DNA of 64,000 nucleotides from Argyresthia goedartella (GCA_949825045.1 OX463829.1:21980715-22044714), one strand, 5' to 3'; counted from the first letter of the stretch, positions 27,001-42,000 are shown. Notes: a model not told the origin generated them from the letters alone. A program made the numbers and translations.

Positions 27001-30000
27001 TGTAGTTCTACAAACCCGGTTTGATGATGATTGATGCCAGGAAACCTAGAAGAACCCTACTGGAAGAAGTCACACCCACTGTGAATCCTACCTGAATCCT
27101 GCTACAGGAAGAAGCCCCTTTTGTGCGTCCTACCTACCTCACCTGGGGAAGTCACTCCCACTGTGTATCCTACCTGAATCCTGCTAGAGGAAGAAGCCCC
27201 TTTTGTGCGTCCTACCTACCTCACCTGGGGAAGTCACTCCCACTGTGTATCCTACCTGAATCCTGCTACAGGAAGAAGCCCCTTTTGTGCGTCCTACCTA
27301 CCTCACCTGGGTCATCCGCACATTGCTACCTCACCTGGGTCATCCGCACATTGCTGCGCGGCCTGCTCTGGCCGTTGAACCTACTGCCAACTATGTACAT
27401 TATCGGACGTACACCTATAGGTTCCGGCTACTATCACTACTATCGCTATAGGTTCCGGCTACTATCACTACTATCGCTATAGGTTCCGGCTACTATCACT
27501 ACTATCGCTATAGGTTCCAGCTACTATCACTACTATCGCTATAGGTTCCGGCTACTATCACTACTATCGCTATAGGTTCCGGCTACTATCACTACTTAGT
27601 ATGGTAGTTGTAGTCGTAAAAAACCCTCCAACAACCCGCACTGACCCAGTGTGGTGGAGTATGGCTCTAATTTACTCGTATCCGTGTAAAGGCATGTGCC
27701 CCTCGATGGAGACATTAATGGGCTACATTTATTATTATTTATTATGGTTAGCTCAGATCACGGATGGACTGAAACGTATGTAAGTTAACAACAAACTAAG
27801 GGGCAAATAAAATTATTTGTGAAGAATACAACGCATTTCTTTTCAGTTTGTATCAAAGTGTAAATAAAAGACGTCGAAAAAACCTGTTTTATTTACACGG
27901 TCCATTGAAACCTTTATCAAATTGAGGGCATTTTACAAAACAGCAACAAACCTTTCCCTATCGAGCGTATCAGTGTGCTGATTCAGTCTTTTGTGTCTAA
28001 TTAGTCGCTCTAACTGACAATACATTCCATCTAGCCACAATGTACGTACTATCATTTTGCTATCAAACTTCTCATTGGGAAATTGGAGTAAAACATTGCC
28101 TATTACCTTTCGCCCAAATCTGAGTGAGTAATTGTTTATATTAGGAATGGATTGTAGGGCAGTAACAGTAACAATTTAGTTTTGGTGGTCACGATGCGCC
28201 CCGGTACTGAACCATGGTCAATTTTATCAATTTGTACCCGTAGTCTCGTACCCATCTGATTATTTCCATTGCTCTTTTCTTTATTTCTCTTTAGAGAATG
28301 CATTAGCTTTAGAAGTTGGGGAATAACACGAAAGTAAGTTATGTTAAATATATTTGTTAAACTGTATCTACAGCGGCATAAGAAATTGCTAAGTAGGTGG
28401 GAGTAGCTTTACCACGAATGATACTCACATAGTCGGTGAAGCTTGAGCCATCACCAAACTTGAGTCATCATCAATATTAAAGTGTTACGAGTATATTTAG
28501 ATTCGATATATTCAAATTTAAGGTTTACTAAACGGCTAGAATTAATCTCTCTAAGTTAAGCATTTTACATTATTATTCTATTAAATTTTCAGCAAATAAC
28601 AAACCTATAATGATATTTTACAAGTACAAGTTAGAATCTTAAGTAGGTAAGTATTCTTTAAAAACAATATGATTGCATTGACATTGAGCCACCTACAAAC
28701 TAAGGCTAAGCGTGTATAGGTCGATTAAACACGGAAAAACGGATTACATAATGGCCAAGTTAAAAGAAATGGTGCATTGTTCTGCTGTAACTAGCATATA
28801 GATATGCCGCATGGTATATTCCGGTGTGGTCCATCAAAACTACTTACTTATTCATTTGAGGTAATTTTCTCAATCTAGGTAATTCACTAACAAGTAAGTT
28901 AGTTTTTCAAAAGGTTTGTTCTCACTACTGCTGTCAATGAGGGTCGACTGTGATGCTGAAGCGAAACAGTTGGTGCTGCCGTGTCGTCTATGCTGCGGGA
29001 ACCAGTACTAGTACGACAGCGAGTAAGGTATTGATGATGATGTAGGTAAATGTTTGAGCATTCATTCACTTATTGGCTATTTTGTCCCAGCTTCTACTGT
29101 TTCTCGATTAAAATTAAGTACAAACGCAAAAATAGGACGAAAATGAAAATCTCGCAAGTTCGGCGGGCATTATTGCGTATGCGCATATTACACTTGTAAA
29201 ATAATCTATCCAGTCGCGCGCACGTCTAAGTCCGACGGCCCGCGATTTTTAACCTACCCACATCGTAATAAAGTTCAAACCTATGAAAAAACAAACAAAA
29301 GATTCTGCGTGGATTTGATGCATGTAATGCGCGAGTAATGCAAATATTGTAGAAAATTCAATTCAGACTATTTTTGTCCGTCAGAAACATTTAAAGGAGG
29401 AAGGTGGTGATTTAGGGTTTGGCACTGGGCAGGCTCATTTTAAGCGTTGTTCAATGAGTCGGAAAAAACCGGGTGTCAAAGAATTTCACTAAATGCCGTT
29501 AACTCAAGGAAGCCTTTTGAGATTTTCTCTCTCATCTAAATAGGAACAGACCGCATCATAAAGAGTCCATTCTTCTCAAGGCCGAATTGTATGAAAATGA
29601 GAGACACACACCACCCAAGTGTACGCTTGCATGCTTGAGTGCGTATGTAGGTGTTAAAGTCTTTGCAATTTGGAGATTCACTTGATGGTATATCACGAGT
29701 ATTTGAGAATGCTTTGAACATAATAAGATTGCCCCGAAATCCGCTTGCTTTTGCTCTCTTGTCAGTTCTGTGTACATGATTTATGCATATTGTACATGAT
29801 TTATGCATATTGTACATGATTTATGCATATTGTACATGATTTATGCATATTTATGTAAATTGTCGTTATTGTTATGGGAAATGGTAAAAGACTTACCGGG
29901 TCAGTTTCTGTTCCATCTGTTTTTAATGCTTCTCTCGTTTCGTTCTGAAAATAGAAAATTATTGTCACCAAAGCCAAAGAGAAGTACGAAAAGGCTTCTG

Positions 30001-33000
30001 GGGTTAAATAAATTCACCTTTTTCCCAGATGAGGACCCCTCTTCTGGGAAGAAGGTCGAGATTTGCGAAAATTTATTTTTATGATCAGAAAGGTCTTGGG
30101 GTTTTCGAAATGCATTGAGACTTTTAAGTAGCTGGCCTTGAAGAACTATATTATGAATTATAGTACTCGTCATTATGAACTACTTTCTCCAATAACCCTA
30201 TCGCCGGAATTCGAACATGGATCCTTTCGCTTGTGAGGTAGAACCTCGCCACTACGCTACGGAGGTCATCAATATCCCTTGAAGGTTCCACGTACCTTAT
30301 TTCTCCCTGTCGGTGGGGCAGGGTCTGGTGGGTCCTCCCCCGAGCCCTCATGACCTTCCTCCAGGTCTTCTGATGATGAAGAAGAGCTGGCCACGGAGAC
30401 GACTGAGACCTCCGTGGCGTTCTCAGCTGACTCTAGGTCCTCGTCGGAGATCGCTGATTGCGCCTGGTGGATGACGACACGGGTATATAGGTTGGTTAAA
30501 TATTTCAACCTTTCCTAACCGCTATTATGATTGATTGAACTTTTTTTTTATTTAGTTTATTGTTTCTCATGTAAGCGAATTTGTATTCTTTTTGAGAAAA
30601 AAAATGTTAAACCATAAGTATATTTTTCACTTGTCTTTCCATGCTTAGCAACTTGGTAAGTTACCCTGATAAACTTGGTTTTACAGTAAAACTTTTCAGT
30701 ATGACCTGCCTGATAATTCCTTAATAATTAAGTACACACTTCTGTTAGACAGTGTAAACAAAGTTGTACCTATTCTGTGACTTGCTTTGGTCGCACGCAA
30801 CATTGTTGAACGTTTTTCCAATAACGTCTTCAGATAACAGACACAATTTCTGATTTCTTCAACTAATTGATCGATATTATCAATTGCTAGTTAGATTACG
30901 TGTTTGTTAAATTGTCTAATTGGTTTATTACAGTACAATTAAAACCTATCGTACGTCACTGATCGTATCAATGGCCCGGTGGGTAATATTACCAAGTATG
31001 TTGATTGCTAATTAGTATGCAATTAAAACTCACCTGAATTAACAAGAAGGCATTGCATAACACCATCAATCTGAAACAAGCCGTAAAATCTCTTTAGTTC
31101 CTTCCTGTCGATTAAAAACCTTGAACAAGCTATTCGATTCATTAGTATTAAAATGTGTTAATACAAAATGTCAACCTAAACCCACTTGTGCCGTCAGCCC
31201 AGAGCTAATGAATGGACCACATAACATATCTTCACTCTTTTTTTCTATACGACGTGACAGACCAACAGATTTGCTTGAATTTCAGTCAATATCCGTGGCA
31301 ATAGCGTTCAAAACCATTGTACTCAAGACACCCTCAGGGTGTCTTTACCCGAGCGAATTAGAACATGACAAACTTGTTAAAATTATCGTTATTTACTATT
31401 TTGCATCAGGATAACTGATTGACGCAGGTGGTCCTAAGGTGTTTAGATCTTAGACACATGTGAACTATTATTCGCTTTACAAGGACGATGTAATATGAAA
31501 CTACGAAGTATTAAGACTTATATGTTGTATTAGCTCCGCAGAATTTATTGTAATGCGCTGGACAGCTTTGTTATTAACCATCAGTTTTGTTATTTTGATA
31601 GAACATGGCACTTATTTCTGAATACACGTGTTACTACAAAAAAAATCGCACATAGTTTACTCTCAAAACAAACGTCAAATCCTATACATTTTTGTCTTTA
31701 AACAAGTGTTGAACAGACGTTTATTTTTTGTGGTAAGACTTTTAGGGCCTTAACACAAAAAAATAAACTACTGTTCAACACTTGTTTAAAAACAAAAACG
31801 TATGGGATTTGACGTTTGTTTTGAGGTTAAACGCTGTTTAATATTTTTTGTGGTAACATGAATAATGTTCATGAAACTTTCTCACGCCTCAGCGTTAAGC
31901 GCATTACCATTCTGCGGGGCTTATGCAGCTTTCGTAGCGAGCTGTAACGAACTGAAGCGTAACGCTACGAGTGTGCTACGCAACCACATACCAACCGTAT
32001 GTGCTACGCCAATGATGGGTGACGATTTGTGTAGAGGTTGATGATATGAGGATAAAGATGTAAACAGTATCTATACACGAGTAAATACAATAAAACAAAC
32101 ACAAAAAATGAAACACAACTCTATCCAGGTTTAGTATACAGCATACCTGGGTAAAGGTAAGTAGAACATTTCTCTGATAAGCCTTTAAGGTACATTATAA
32201 GATATATAAACATATACATTTACATACAGGCACCTATATTACTTCTGGCCCCACACTAGGATACCCTTTGTCGTGGGAACCAGATACAGCGACGTCACAC
32301 ACATAAACATCCAAGACCTGTGGATTTTTTTCTGTATCCCCAGCCGGGGATCGAATCCGGGACCTCTCGCATGGTTAGACAGAGCCACAACCACAGCGCC
32401 ACAGGAGTTGTCAATATAATACAGTAAAAAGAAGAATATATAAAAGAAAATCGCTTTTTCTCTTTGTTTGCTTACGACCTCTGCGGCGCTGCGGTTGTGG
32501 CTTTGCCTACCATGCGAGAGGTCCCGGGTTCGAACCCCGGCTGGGGTAAAGAAAAAAGTAACATCAGGTCTATGATGTTATGTGTGTGACGTCGCTGTTT
32601 CTGGTTCAAACGATACAGGGTATCCTAGTGTGGGGCCAGAAGCAATGTATGTGCCTGTATGTAAATGTTTATGTTTACGTTTATATGGCTCAATGTTAAA
32701 GTTCGATTACGTTTCGATTTGCGAACCCCTGGCAATAACACTTCGTATAATTGCGTACCGCGGCGCGGCTACCGCGCGTTCTGTGCCAGTGGCTCTCAAA
32801 GCTCGGTGCTTCGAATTCCATTTTTGGTGAATTCTGAGCTTAATTTTTAAGCTCGCTTGTCACTTTCAGTTTTAAAACCTACAGAATATCTATCGAGAAT
32901 TAGCTATCTTTATGATACATCAATCTATATAATAGAACATAAAATATCTAATATCAGAAAACATCATCTACATAAAATATCATAAAACATAACATATCTA

Positions 33001-36000
33001 TCTATATCGTAAACATAAAATATCTATTTATATCATAAAACTACGAACGGAGGGGATTGTGATAATTTACGTAACGTACGTCAAAAACTGGGATCTTTAG
33101 TCACTTCCTTACTTTCTCAAAAAAAAAACTCGCAAACGTAACGTAGTGTGTTAAAAAAAAGTTGTTACTTTATTGCATGGTAAATAATAGTTTATCTCTA
33201 AAAATAATTTTCATCCAACAAACCTAGGCAGGACAGATTGTCTAAGGGCAGTGCACAATACTAATGATTTTTTTAAGCCTATTGGGTGTCCCACTGCTGG
33301 GCAAAGGCCTCGCCGTTTTGAGCCCACAGATCTCTTATCGCCGCTATAATGGCCCACTCTGGCTGCAACTTGTCCAGGTCATCCCTCCATCTCCTCCTGG
33401 GTCTTAACCTACGCCGATTTCCCTCTGTAGGCATCCAGTCAGTGGCCAACTTTGCCCATCTGTCCGGGTGCATTCGACTTCGTGTCCGGCCCAGTTCCAC
33501 TTGAGTTTTGTGGTCTGTACGTCTACGTCAGCGACGCCAGTTTTAGAGCACAGTATGGTGTTTCTAATGCGGTCTGTGCATTCAGCTCCCAAAATACTGC
33601 GCTCCACATCCCTCTGAAAAACCTTTAGCTTGGACTTCTGATGTTCGGTCAATGACTAAGTTTGTGCGCCGTATGTTAGAATGGGGAAGAGTTTGCGCTT
33701 TAGGGATAATGCGAAAGGGAGGTTGCCCTTCATCAGCTCCTTCATGGACCAGCTCTTTCAGGCGTTTGAAACACGACGTTCGATGTCATTGTCCTGCCTG
33801 TTTTCGAAGGACACTATCTGGCCTAAGTAGGTGTACTCGTCGACGTATTGTACGTCCTGCCCATCAACCACTACCTGACGCTTTGCGCCGTTTTGTCATG
33901 AGCTGGGTTTTTGACCGATTCATCTTTAGTCCAACGTCAAGGCTTGCAGTGCTCAGATCTTGGAGCATTATCTCAAGTTCTGGTGCCGATGACGCGAACA
34001 GCACAATGTCGTCGGCCAAGCGAAGGTTGTGTAGCCTTCCGTCGGGGCGACGAGAATGCCTCTTCCCTGCCATGGCACCTCTAACTTTTTTTAAACTTCT
34101 TGGAGGGTACACGTGAAAAGTTTTGAAGATAGGGTCTCCCTGTTTAACGCCTCTCTCTATTGTAAATAATGGACCCGGGGATTGTAATTTAATGTTTGCT
34201 GCGCTATTGTTGTAAATGGCTTGAATGTTTTAACAATCATCAACAATCATGTAAGCGGGAATAAAATTATAATAAATACAGCTACAAAGAGAATAGAATA
34301 GAATATAAATAAATTTATTCGGACTACAAAACACACACAACATTGCATACAAAAAGAAACAAAAGTACATAAACAGGTGAAACATACAATTAAAGGCAAT
34401 ATTAACAGCAACATATAAGAACAGAAGAGAATAAAAGCACGCACAACAAGAGTATAACATATTATCTGTAAAATTTACATTTAATACGCAAAATAAAATT
34501 TTGCAGCCACATTGACGTCGTGCCGTTTGTGTGTCGAAGCAGCGAATAGGTTCCGACTCAGCATGTGTCACGTGGCCTACAGGTCCTGCAACGCTGGTAT
34601 TCTGTCGGCACCTTATCAAAGAGGGGATGATAATATAAGGGTGGGTGTTAATAAACTACTTTTTAATAAATCCGAATACATAATACAATACAATATAGAT
34701 ACATATTAGTAGTTTATGTGACTGCTGCATAATGGAGGGCATTAAAACTCGAGAGTGGGTTTATGAAACGAGCCGAAGGCGAGTTTCATAATAATATCAC
34801 TCGAGAGTTTTAATGCCTAATTATGTATAGTTACATACACTAGTTTATCTACACACATATCGTAAGCTCTCTTTGATGTGTTCAGGAACCGCATATTTGA
34901 CCGGCATTGTGGTTCTGCAATTGTTTAGCTTGTTCTTTAGTACCAACTTCACGCAGGCGGGCGCCGGCGTTCGAAATTTGAATGTCAGTACCAACTTCAC
35001 AGACAAACTAGGGACGGCACGCGGGTGGGCGTCGGCGTTCGAAATTTGAATGTCATTATATGTAGAAAAACTACACATAATGACCATTATGTGTAGTTTT
35101 CCAGATACGAAACGAGTTTTTACCAAGTAGTTTAACATAATGCTGATCGTAACGTGCGGTTTTTGAACGCAGTAAAGAGGGTTTATGATACGTGTGTAGA
35201 TAAAAAATATAATAAATATATTACTTACATACTTGAGCTTAATACAGAACGGAAAGGAGTTGCTGAAATTGTCTGTACCTCCTCTGATGTATCAGACACG
35301 ATAATTGATGGTGGACTTCTATTAATGTGTGTACTCGTATAGGTAATATTAATTCAATATGCGCCGCCAACTTCTGTTTTTTTTCGAGGGACAGCTTAAA
35401 TCTTCAAATCTTCAATCTTCGCAAATCATCAGTTCAGGCCATGTTACTTTGGCTCTCAGCGCTGTCACGTTTCTCCCTCTCTCTCACCCTATCATAGGGT
35501 ATATGCGAGAAAGAGAGGTCACGCACAGGTCGCTCAAATCCAAAGAAACTTGGCGCGGCCTGTAACAGTTGAGACACACTGGTACAACTCGTCAATTGCA
35601 CGGACCATCTCTGCACCGGCTCTGACGTACGGTGGCCAATCGGACTGATATTGGAATCTCCACTACAACTGGTATCCCAGGAGCCGCCTTGTGAATGGAA
35701 TCATCTACACAAAACTTCAAATACATATACTCAAATACACAACTGTACAATAGTTCATTTCCCACGAGTTCGCAAAGGCTTATTTTTCCTCGCCTTCGGC
35801 TCGTGAAGTGAACTTCTCGGTTCGTAAAAAGCCTTTTCGAACGAGTTAGGAAAATAATTTTTCCGCCTGAGAACCCAAAATCAAGTGGCGAAGGTTAGCT
35901 CAGAAGTCGGAAAAATAATTATCGTCGCAACAATTGCAACATTACAAGACTGGAAAAACCATCTGTGTAATTCTGAAGACGTCAAAACTAACTGACCAGG

Positions 36001-39000
36001 AACTAAACTGGAGCTTAAAATCCGCTCTTACCCAATAACACTAATTTATTTTTACAAACTAGTTTTTTTATTTGTTTAGTTTTAGTTGTGACGTCTCTGA
36101 AATCCTCAAAAACCTCATGCATGTTTAATGTTTTCCACATTGACAGTGTCAATATTTGCGGACTACTGCTTGTTTTATTTATATAAATCATATTTTGTTC
36201 TCTTTCAAATGTACAGAGTGACATTTAACGAGCTGGCCATATTTTGGGGAATGAAAACCCATAATTATGAACAACTTTCCCCAAGAAACATATCTTCAGA
36301 AACGAAAAAATAATTTGGGTCTCCCATAGGTAACATGTAATCAGCTCATCGGGTCAATGTACTGGGGGACGAATTTTTATTTTAATATTGCGACCATATG
36401 TTTCTTAGGGAAAGTTCTTCATATTGATGCGTAATATCATTACCCAAAATATGGTCAACTAAAAAAATTTCAACCTGTATAGGTAATATAGCCCAAAAAT
36501 ACTCGTTATTGGGCATTAATTGGCTACATTTATTTATGTAATATGATTTATCTCATAAAAGACGCAGTAGTCCTCCAATTTGTGACTTGCCTACCATTTT
36601 ATTTCAACACCGAATTGCTAAAGTGTTTTTCGGCAGATTGATAAGCGGTTGCTCGGCGGCTCCAGTGCTTTAGTTCCGAGTATCTCCACTATCCTCGGCG
36701 ATTCACCCCAGCCCTGTCATTACAGCGGTGTCTTTTGACCCCGCGCCATTACCTGCCCCAGCATTTACGCTGCCAGCCGTAATCTGTGCGTATCACGACT
36801 ATTGGTATTAGCTATTGTTGTAATATCTAAATTGGTCGGGTTATATCAATTCTTTAATGGCTCGTGTCTGTAACATTGTAATGTTTCTTTGGTTTGCTTT
36901 GCTTTGTTTCTTCGTGCGGTTTTAGTATTTTCTGGAGCTCTGGTGTTGCTAAACTTACCTTTTACTACCGATAAATGATTTCGTGTATAATTTATTTTAT
37001 AAGTATGTAATTGTATATACAGTGGTGGTCATATAATTAAGAACAATTTGTAGTACCAGATATTTTTTTTCAAAACTATACTATGTGTACTTTTAAGTTC
37101 CTTCTTAAAAGTAATTAGTTGTGTTATGAAATAGCTACATCGATAAAATAAACGGGATTGGGAGTAAATATTTAAAACATTTACTGTTTTTTTTACAAAT
37201 TTAATTGATTATCGATAATTACCAATTCAAGTAGTAAAAATGCTGGACAAATAATTAAGAACGATTCTTAAGCTGCTCGAGAGTTGTTTCCGTAGATACT
37301 TAGATTTTACAAATCACATTAAATAAGACAGTGACAATGTTAAAAATTATAATTTAATACATTTTATTCTAAGTTAATAGTTTGTAGCGTGACCATGGCT
37401 TTTAATAACTGCCTTACACCGACGAGGCATTGATTCTATCAATTTTTGACATTTTTCAATAGAAATAGAGCGCCATTCTTCTAAAAAAACGTTATAACTC
37501 AGTTAGGTTACCACATCGTCGATTTGAAACCTTTTTCTTGACTTCGCACCAAAGATGCTCTATGGGATTTAAATCTGGGCTGTTCGGTGGCCATTCTAAG
37601 ACAGAAACTGATTGAGATGTGAGGAATTCTTTAACGGTGCGTGCAGTGTGCTTCGGATCGTTGTCGTGTTGGAATGTCCAAATAATCGGAAGTACGTCTT
37701 CAGCATATGGTAACATAGTTTCTTCGAGTATATTTTTGTACTGGAATTGATCCATGTTTCCTTCTATCAGTCTAACAGGTCCAACACCATGACCAGAGAA
37801 GCATCCCCAAATTTTCACATTTCCACCACCATGCTTTAATGTCATTTTTGTGTACTTGGGGTCGAATGCTGTATTCGGAGGGCGTCGAACATATCGTTTC
37901 CCATCAGAACATACTCTGTTAATTTTTGTTTCGTCAGAGAAAAGAACATTTTTCCACTGTCTTGCTGTCCAGCTTTCATACCTCCTAGCAAATGCAAGCC
38001 GGGCTTGCCTATGACACTGTTTCAACATGGGCACCTTTCTTGCTATCCTTCCGTTCAACTTCGCTTCTACCAATCGCCTTCGGATAGTGCGCGCTGAGAT
38101 CACTGAAGGGTTATTTTCACCAAAGTATTCTTTTTTTAACTCATTAGACCCCTTAAAAGGGTATTGTTTTGCCAAACGCACGATATTTCGATCGTCTCGC
38201 TGAGATGACTTTCTCTGTTTAGGTACACGAGGAATATTTAAAGTTGTTTGATGTGTGTTAAAATGCTTCACAGCGTGGAATATCATCGTTTTTGAGCACT
38301 GCAAATGATTGGCAATCTTTTTATATGACCAATTCATATCGCGAAGTTTTATTATTACTTCCCTTGTAGATGCATCACAACTTTTATTTTTTCCCATTTT
38401 TTTATTATGAAACGATCAACTTTTTGACTTTTACAGAACTAAATGGCGCCAAAATTACTCGAATAGTGGCCTTGTTACAGAGTGTTCTCTATTTAAATTT
38501 GAATAAAAAAATAAACTATCCAGCGTTCTTAATTATGTGGCCAGCCAGTAAGTTTGCAATAACATGTTAAGATATATTATATACAAAAAGTTTACTTATA
38601 TAATAATATTGTTGAATTTATCATATTATAACTGTATGCTACGATTGTGTAAAACAGTTTTACGATACCGAGAGAGATACAAAACGATATGCAATAAGTG
38701 TTATTCTCGTAAGTTTGAAAAAAGCTTGTTTTCAAATAGTCGTTCTTAATTATATGACCACCACTGTAACTGTATGGTGTAGAAACCTTGATAACTTGGA
38801 AGGAAGTTATCTAGGTTTACTTCTTTATTCACGGTTCGTAGGTCCGTTAACAAAAATTTACAAAAATGGCAGTTCTGGCGAAAAACTGCATCCGTTATTT
38901 TGCAATAGTGGAACTGTCTTAGTTAGTTGGTTAAATCAGACACTTAACTAACTCTCTAGCTAGACCGTTAATTAAATACCGTCGTTTAACCAAGTCACTA

Positions 39001-42000
39001 AAATTCCGTCAGACAAGTGAGTGAACGAAACGTTTAACGAGTTGTCTAAACGCTCCTAGGCAACAAGACATATACATCATAAATATTGTTTATGTTTTAA
39101 GTATTTTTTGTTGTCCTTACATGTTCAACCTAACACGAAGGATAAAAGGGGCTTCGCTTCGCTCACCCCCTTTACCGTTCCCCTAAGCTACCGCAATGTT
39201 TGTGCCCTGATATAAGCTGTGCAAATCAGCTGTTGTCGTGAAGCCATCTTGTTTTCCAACACGTCGGCTTTCGGTAAGACATATTATTAAACGTTTTCGA
39301 CGATGCTTTATTTAAATCAAAATGCTAAATGTCGTAATTTAATTAACGGTCTAGAAAGTTAGTTAAGTGTCTGATTTAACCAACCAACTGCGACAGAACC
39401 ACCAAATTGATTAACATTGCATGTACCAGAATACTTCGCTGGTCACCGTAGATCTGGATAAATAGCTGTCTACTCAAATTTGAGCAACACTCACAGTAGT
39501 TAGCTCCATTTACTATTAGTATTTAATAAAATTTAATTAAGCAGCCGTTTGTGAATTTGACCGTAGACTTGTAAACAAACGGTGAACCTCGAAGATTCGT
39601 CTCCATCACGTAAAAAAACCGTTAGTTGAAGCTCACTGAGCGATGGGACCGAGCCAAGCGGGCCCTTTTGTAAAAAGCGTATAAAATCAAAAATAGCGAT
39701 AAATAATAATAATAAATCTTTATTCATAGTAAAAAATATACACAACTAGGCTCACAAGTAGCCTGTATTTATGAATTAGTAGGCCCGCGCCTCTAAACGT
39801 TTAAAAGTTTTAATTTTATTCCAAACTTTAATCAAAGATTTCTACTGGTAAAAGTGTTATTTATTACTATAATTTTCCTGAACGCCGATCCCGACAACTC
39901 GCCTTTTATGTTCAATTATATATATTTTCATTACGTTTGCTTTGCTTCAAACAACTTCGATGCAGCCATACACCATCAAATACAGAAATCCTACTGATAA
40001 CACTAGTACATAATTACATTACGATTATTTCCTAAAACTAAATATTTAACTAAACTTTATTTAATTACCTAGCTTGGCTTGGCCCAGCCACGATACACTA
40101 GCTCACTTACAATGTAAAACAAATTCATTACGACTTATTTTTTTCTTCACGCGCTATTTTTGCTTGAAAATTACAGAGTTACAGCTCTGGTCCGAGTGAT
40201 TTAAACTTTTGATTTGATTCGAGGTGTGTTTCTCATTCATAACATTCAATTGGGATAGCGGGTCAGTGACCTTGCGGTTGTGACCGATCGGACCATGAGT
40301 CAAGTAAGTACAGGATACGGGGTACTGACTCTAGAACGTGCTGACACTTTTGTTTTGAATTATTTTATTATTATTCATAAAACCACCATCCCCGCTCTGA
40401 GCCAGCGGCGTGATGGAGTACAGTTCAATCGAACTCGTATCCGAGCAAAGGCCTGAGCCCCATCGCTGGGGACATTAATGGGCTACATTATTATTATTTT
40501 ATTCATTAATACTGATAAATGTAAGTTACAATAATTTATAAAAAAAAAAACAAAAACTGGGAATAAAAAAAAACAAACATCACAACCGTTACCATCTTAA
40601 ATTCTCTGTATAAGCTTCTCTAGCTTCAGTAAAGATATTTATCACATTTCATAAAAAAAATAAACCTAAAAACATAAAAGGCCTTTGCACGTTTTTATTA
40701 GGGTTCCGTACCCGAAGGGTTCCAAACGGGACCCTATTACTAAGACTCCGCTGTCCGTCCGTCCGTCTGTCACCAGGCTGTATCTCACGAACCGTGATAG
40801 TTAGACAGTTGAAATTTTCACAGATGATGTATTTATGTTGCCGCTATAACTACAAATACTAAAAAACAGGATAAAAGAAATATTTAAGGGGCTCCCATAC
40901 AACAATTCTTTCAATACCACATACAAACTTATGGATGCACCTGGTTACGTACATGGAGTGTGAAAGTAACCGCACCAATAACTTTGTAAACAATATTTTG
41001 CTGTGTAAAATCCAAACTATTCACTCCACACCATCGCTTCCATTGAACGGTGGTACGGAACCCTTCGTGCGCGATTTAGATTCGCACTTGACCGGTTTTT
41101 TAATCTAGTATTGACTTTCAACAAAAATTACGAATTTAAAGTAACGTGAAACGGAACGTGTTTTCAAAACACCCGTGAGAGGAAGTGACGTATACCTCGC
41201 GCCACGAATTAAGAGCGCTAGGCGACATTGGCGGGAATTACTGCGCATATGTACAGGTATTGAAAAGTGACTACTGCGCATTCAAGGCCACCGCTCATTA
41301 CTCGTGGCGCGAGGCATACTTACTCTGCGTTGTCAGAAAGCGTAAGAGGAAGTGACGTACTTGCTCTGCGTTGTCAGTAAGCCGCAGAGGAAGTGACGTA
41401 CTTGTCCTATGCGTTGTCAGTAAGGCAGCCTTAACTTAATTCACAGCAGACACACACCTCATGTGATTTAAAAATATAGGAATAACCATCGTTTTTGAAA
41501 AATTACCAGAACATCAATAAAGGACAGCTCGTGTAAAAACAATCATGTCGTGATTGGTGTATTTTTAAAAGCGATTATAATTCAGAATATAATAGATTAT
41601 AATTCAGTGTCAGAATAGGGTATTTGACAAGGTAGTCCAATAACTCTAGAAACGTGCGTCAAGCTAAACCTAGTTCATCAAAAACGTTTGACATTATCAG
41701 AATTATATATTTCCAGCAGTTGTATTTTGTAAACTCAATTTTGTGTTAAAACGACAGCATTTGACTATGACGTCACATGCTAGTATTGCATAGAACTAGT
41801 GAACAAAATTACCGTTTTGACAGTTCCTAAAAAGTATCTATTTTGACTGGCAGTCAAATACCGTATTACATGATATGACTACTCAGTCTCCCTTTCCTTT
41901 GCTATGCGAAAAAAAGAGAAGGGGATTGACGCATGAATCTGACCCTTATTGAAAACGCAAATTACGTCACTTCGGCTGCAGGTCCGTTTTGGCGCCAAAT

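Larger units (their letters stand above)
20371..29896 (-). other. ZP intron 4 (9.5 kb)
   Basis: Contains the possible solo LTR (21,645), a LINE end (24,262), minisatellites (27,062-27,598), an ATT-tailed repeat and the 20-bp tandem repeat. A TCTCTTTCTCGCATAGAGTG block (about 24,920) recurs inverted near 35,500. No nested gene was recognised. Confidence 0.75.

Noticed and set aside
27123..27482. 119-codon ORF
   Set aside because: It runs through three minisatellites; the translated repeats follow the DNA period.
32473..32560. tRNA gene from the B-box GGGTTCGAACCCC
   Set aside because: No acceptor stem or anticodon arm can be closed, and the sequence continues into a SINE body shared with four other sites.
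33652..34116. 154-codon plus-strand ORF
   Set aside because: It is the antisense of the RTE reverse transcriptase fragment.
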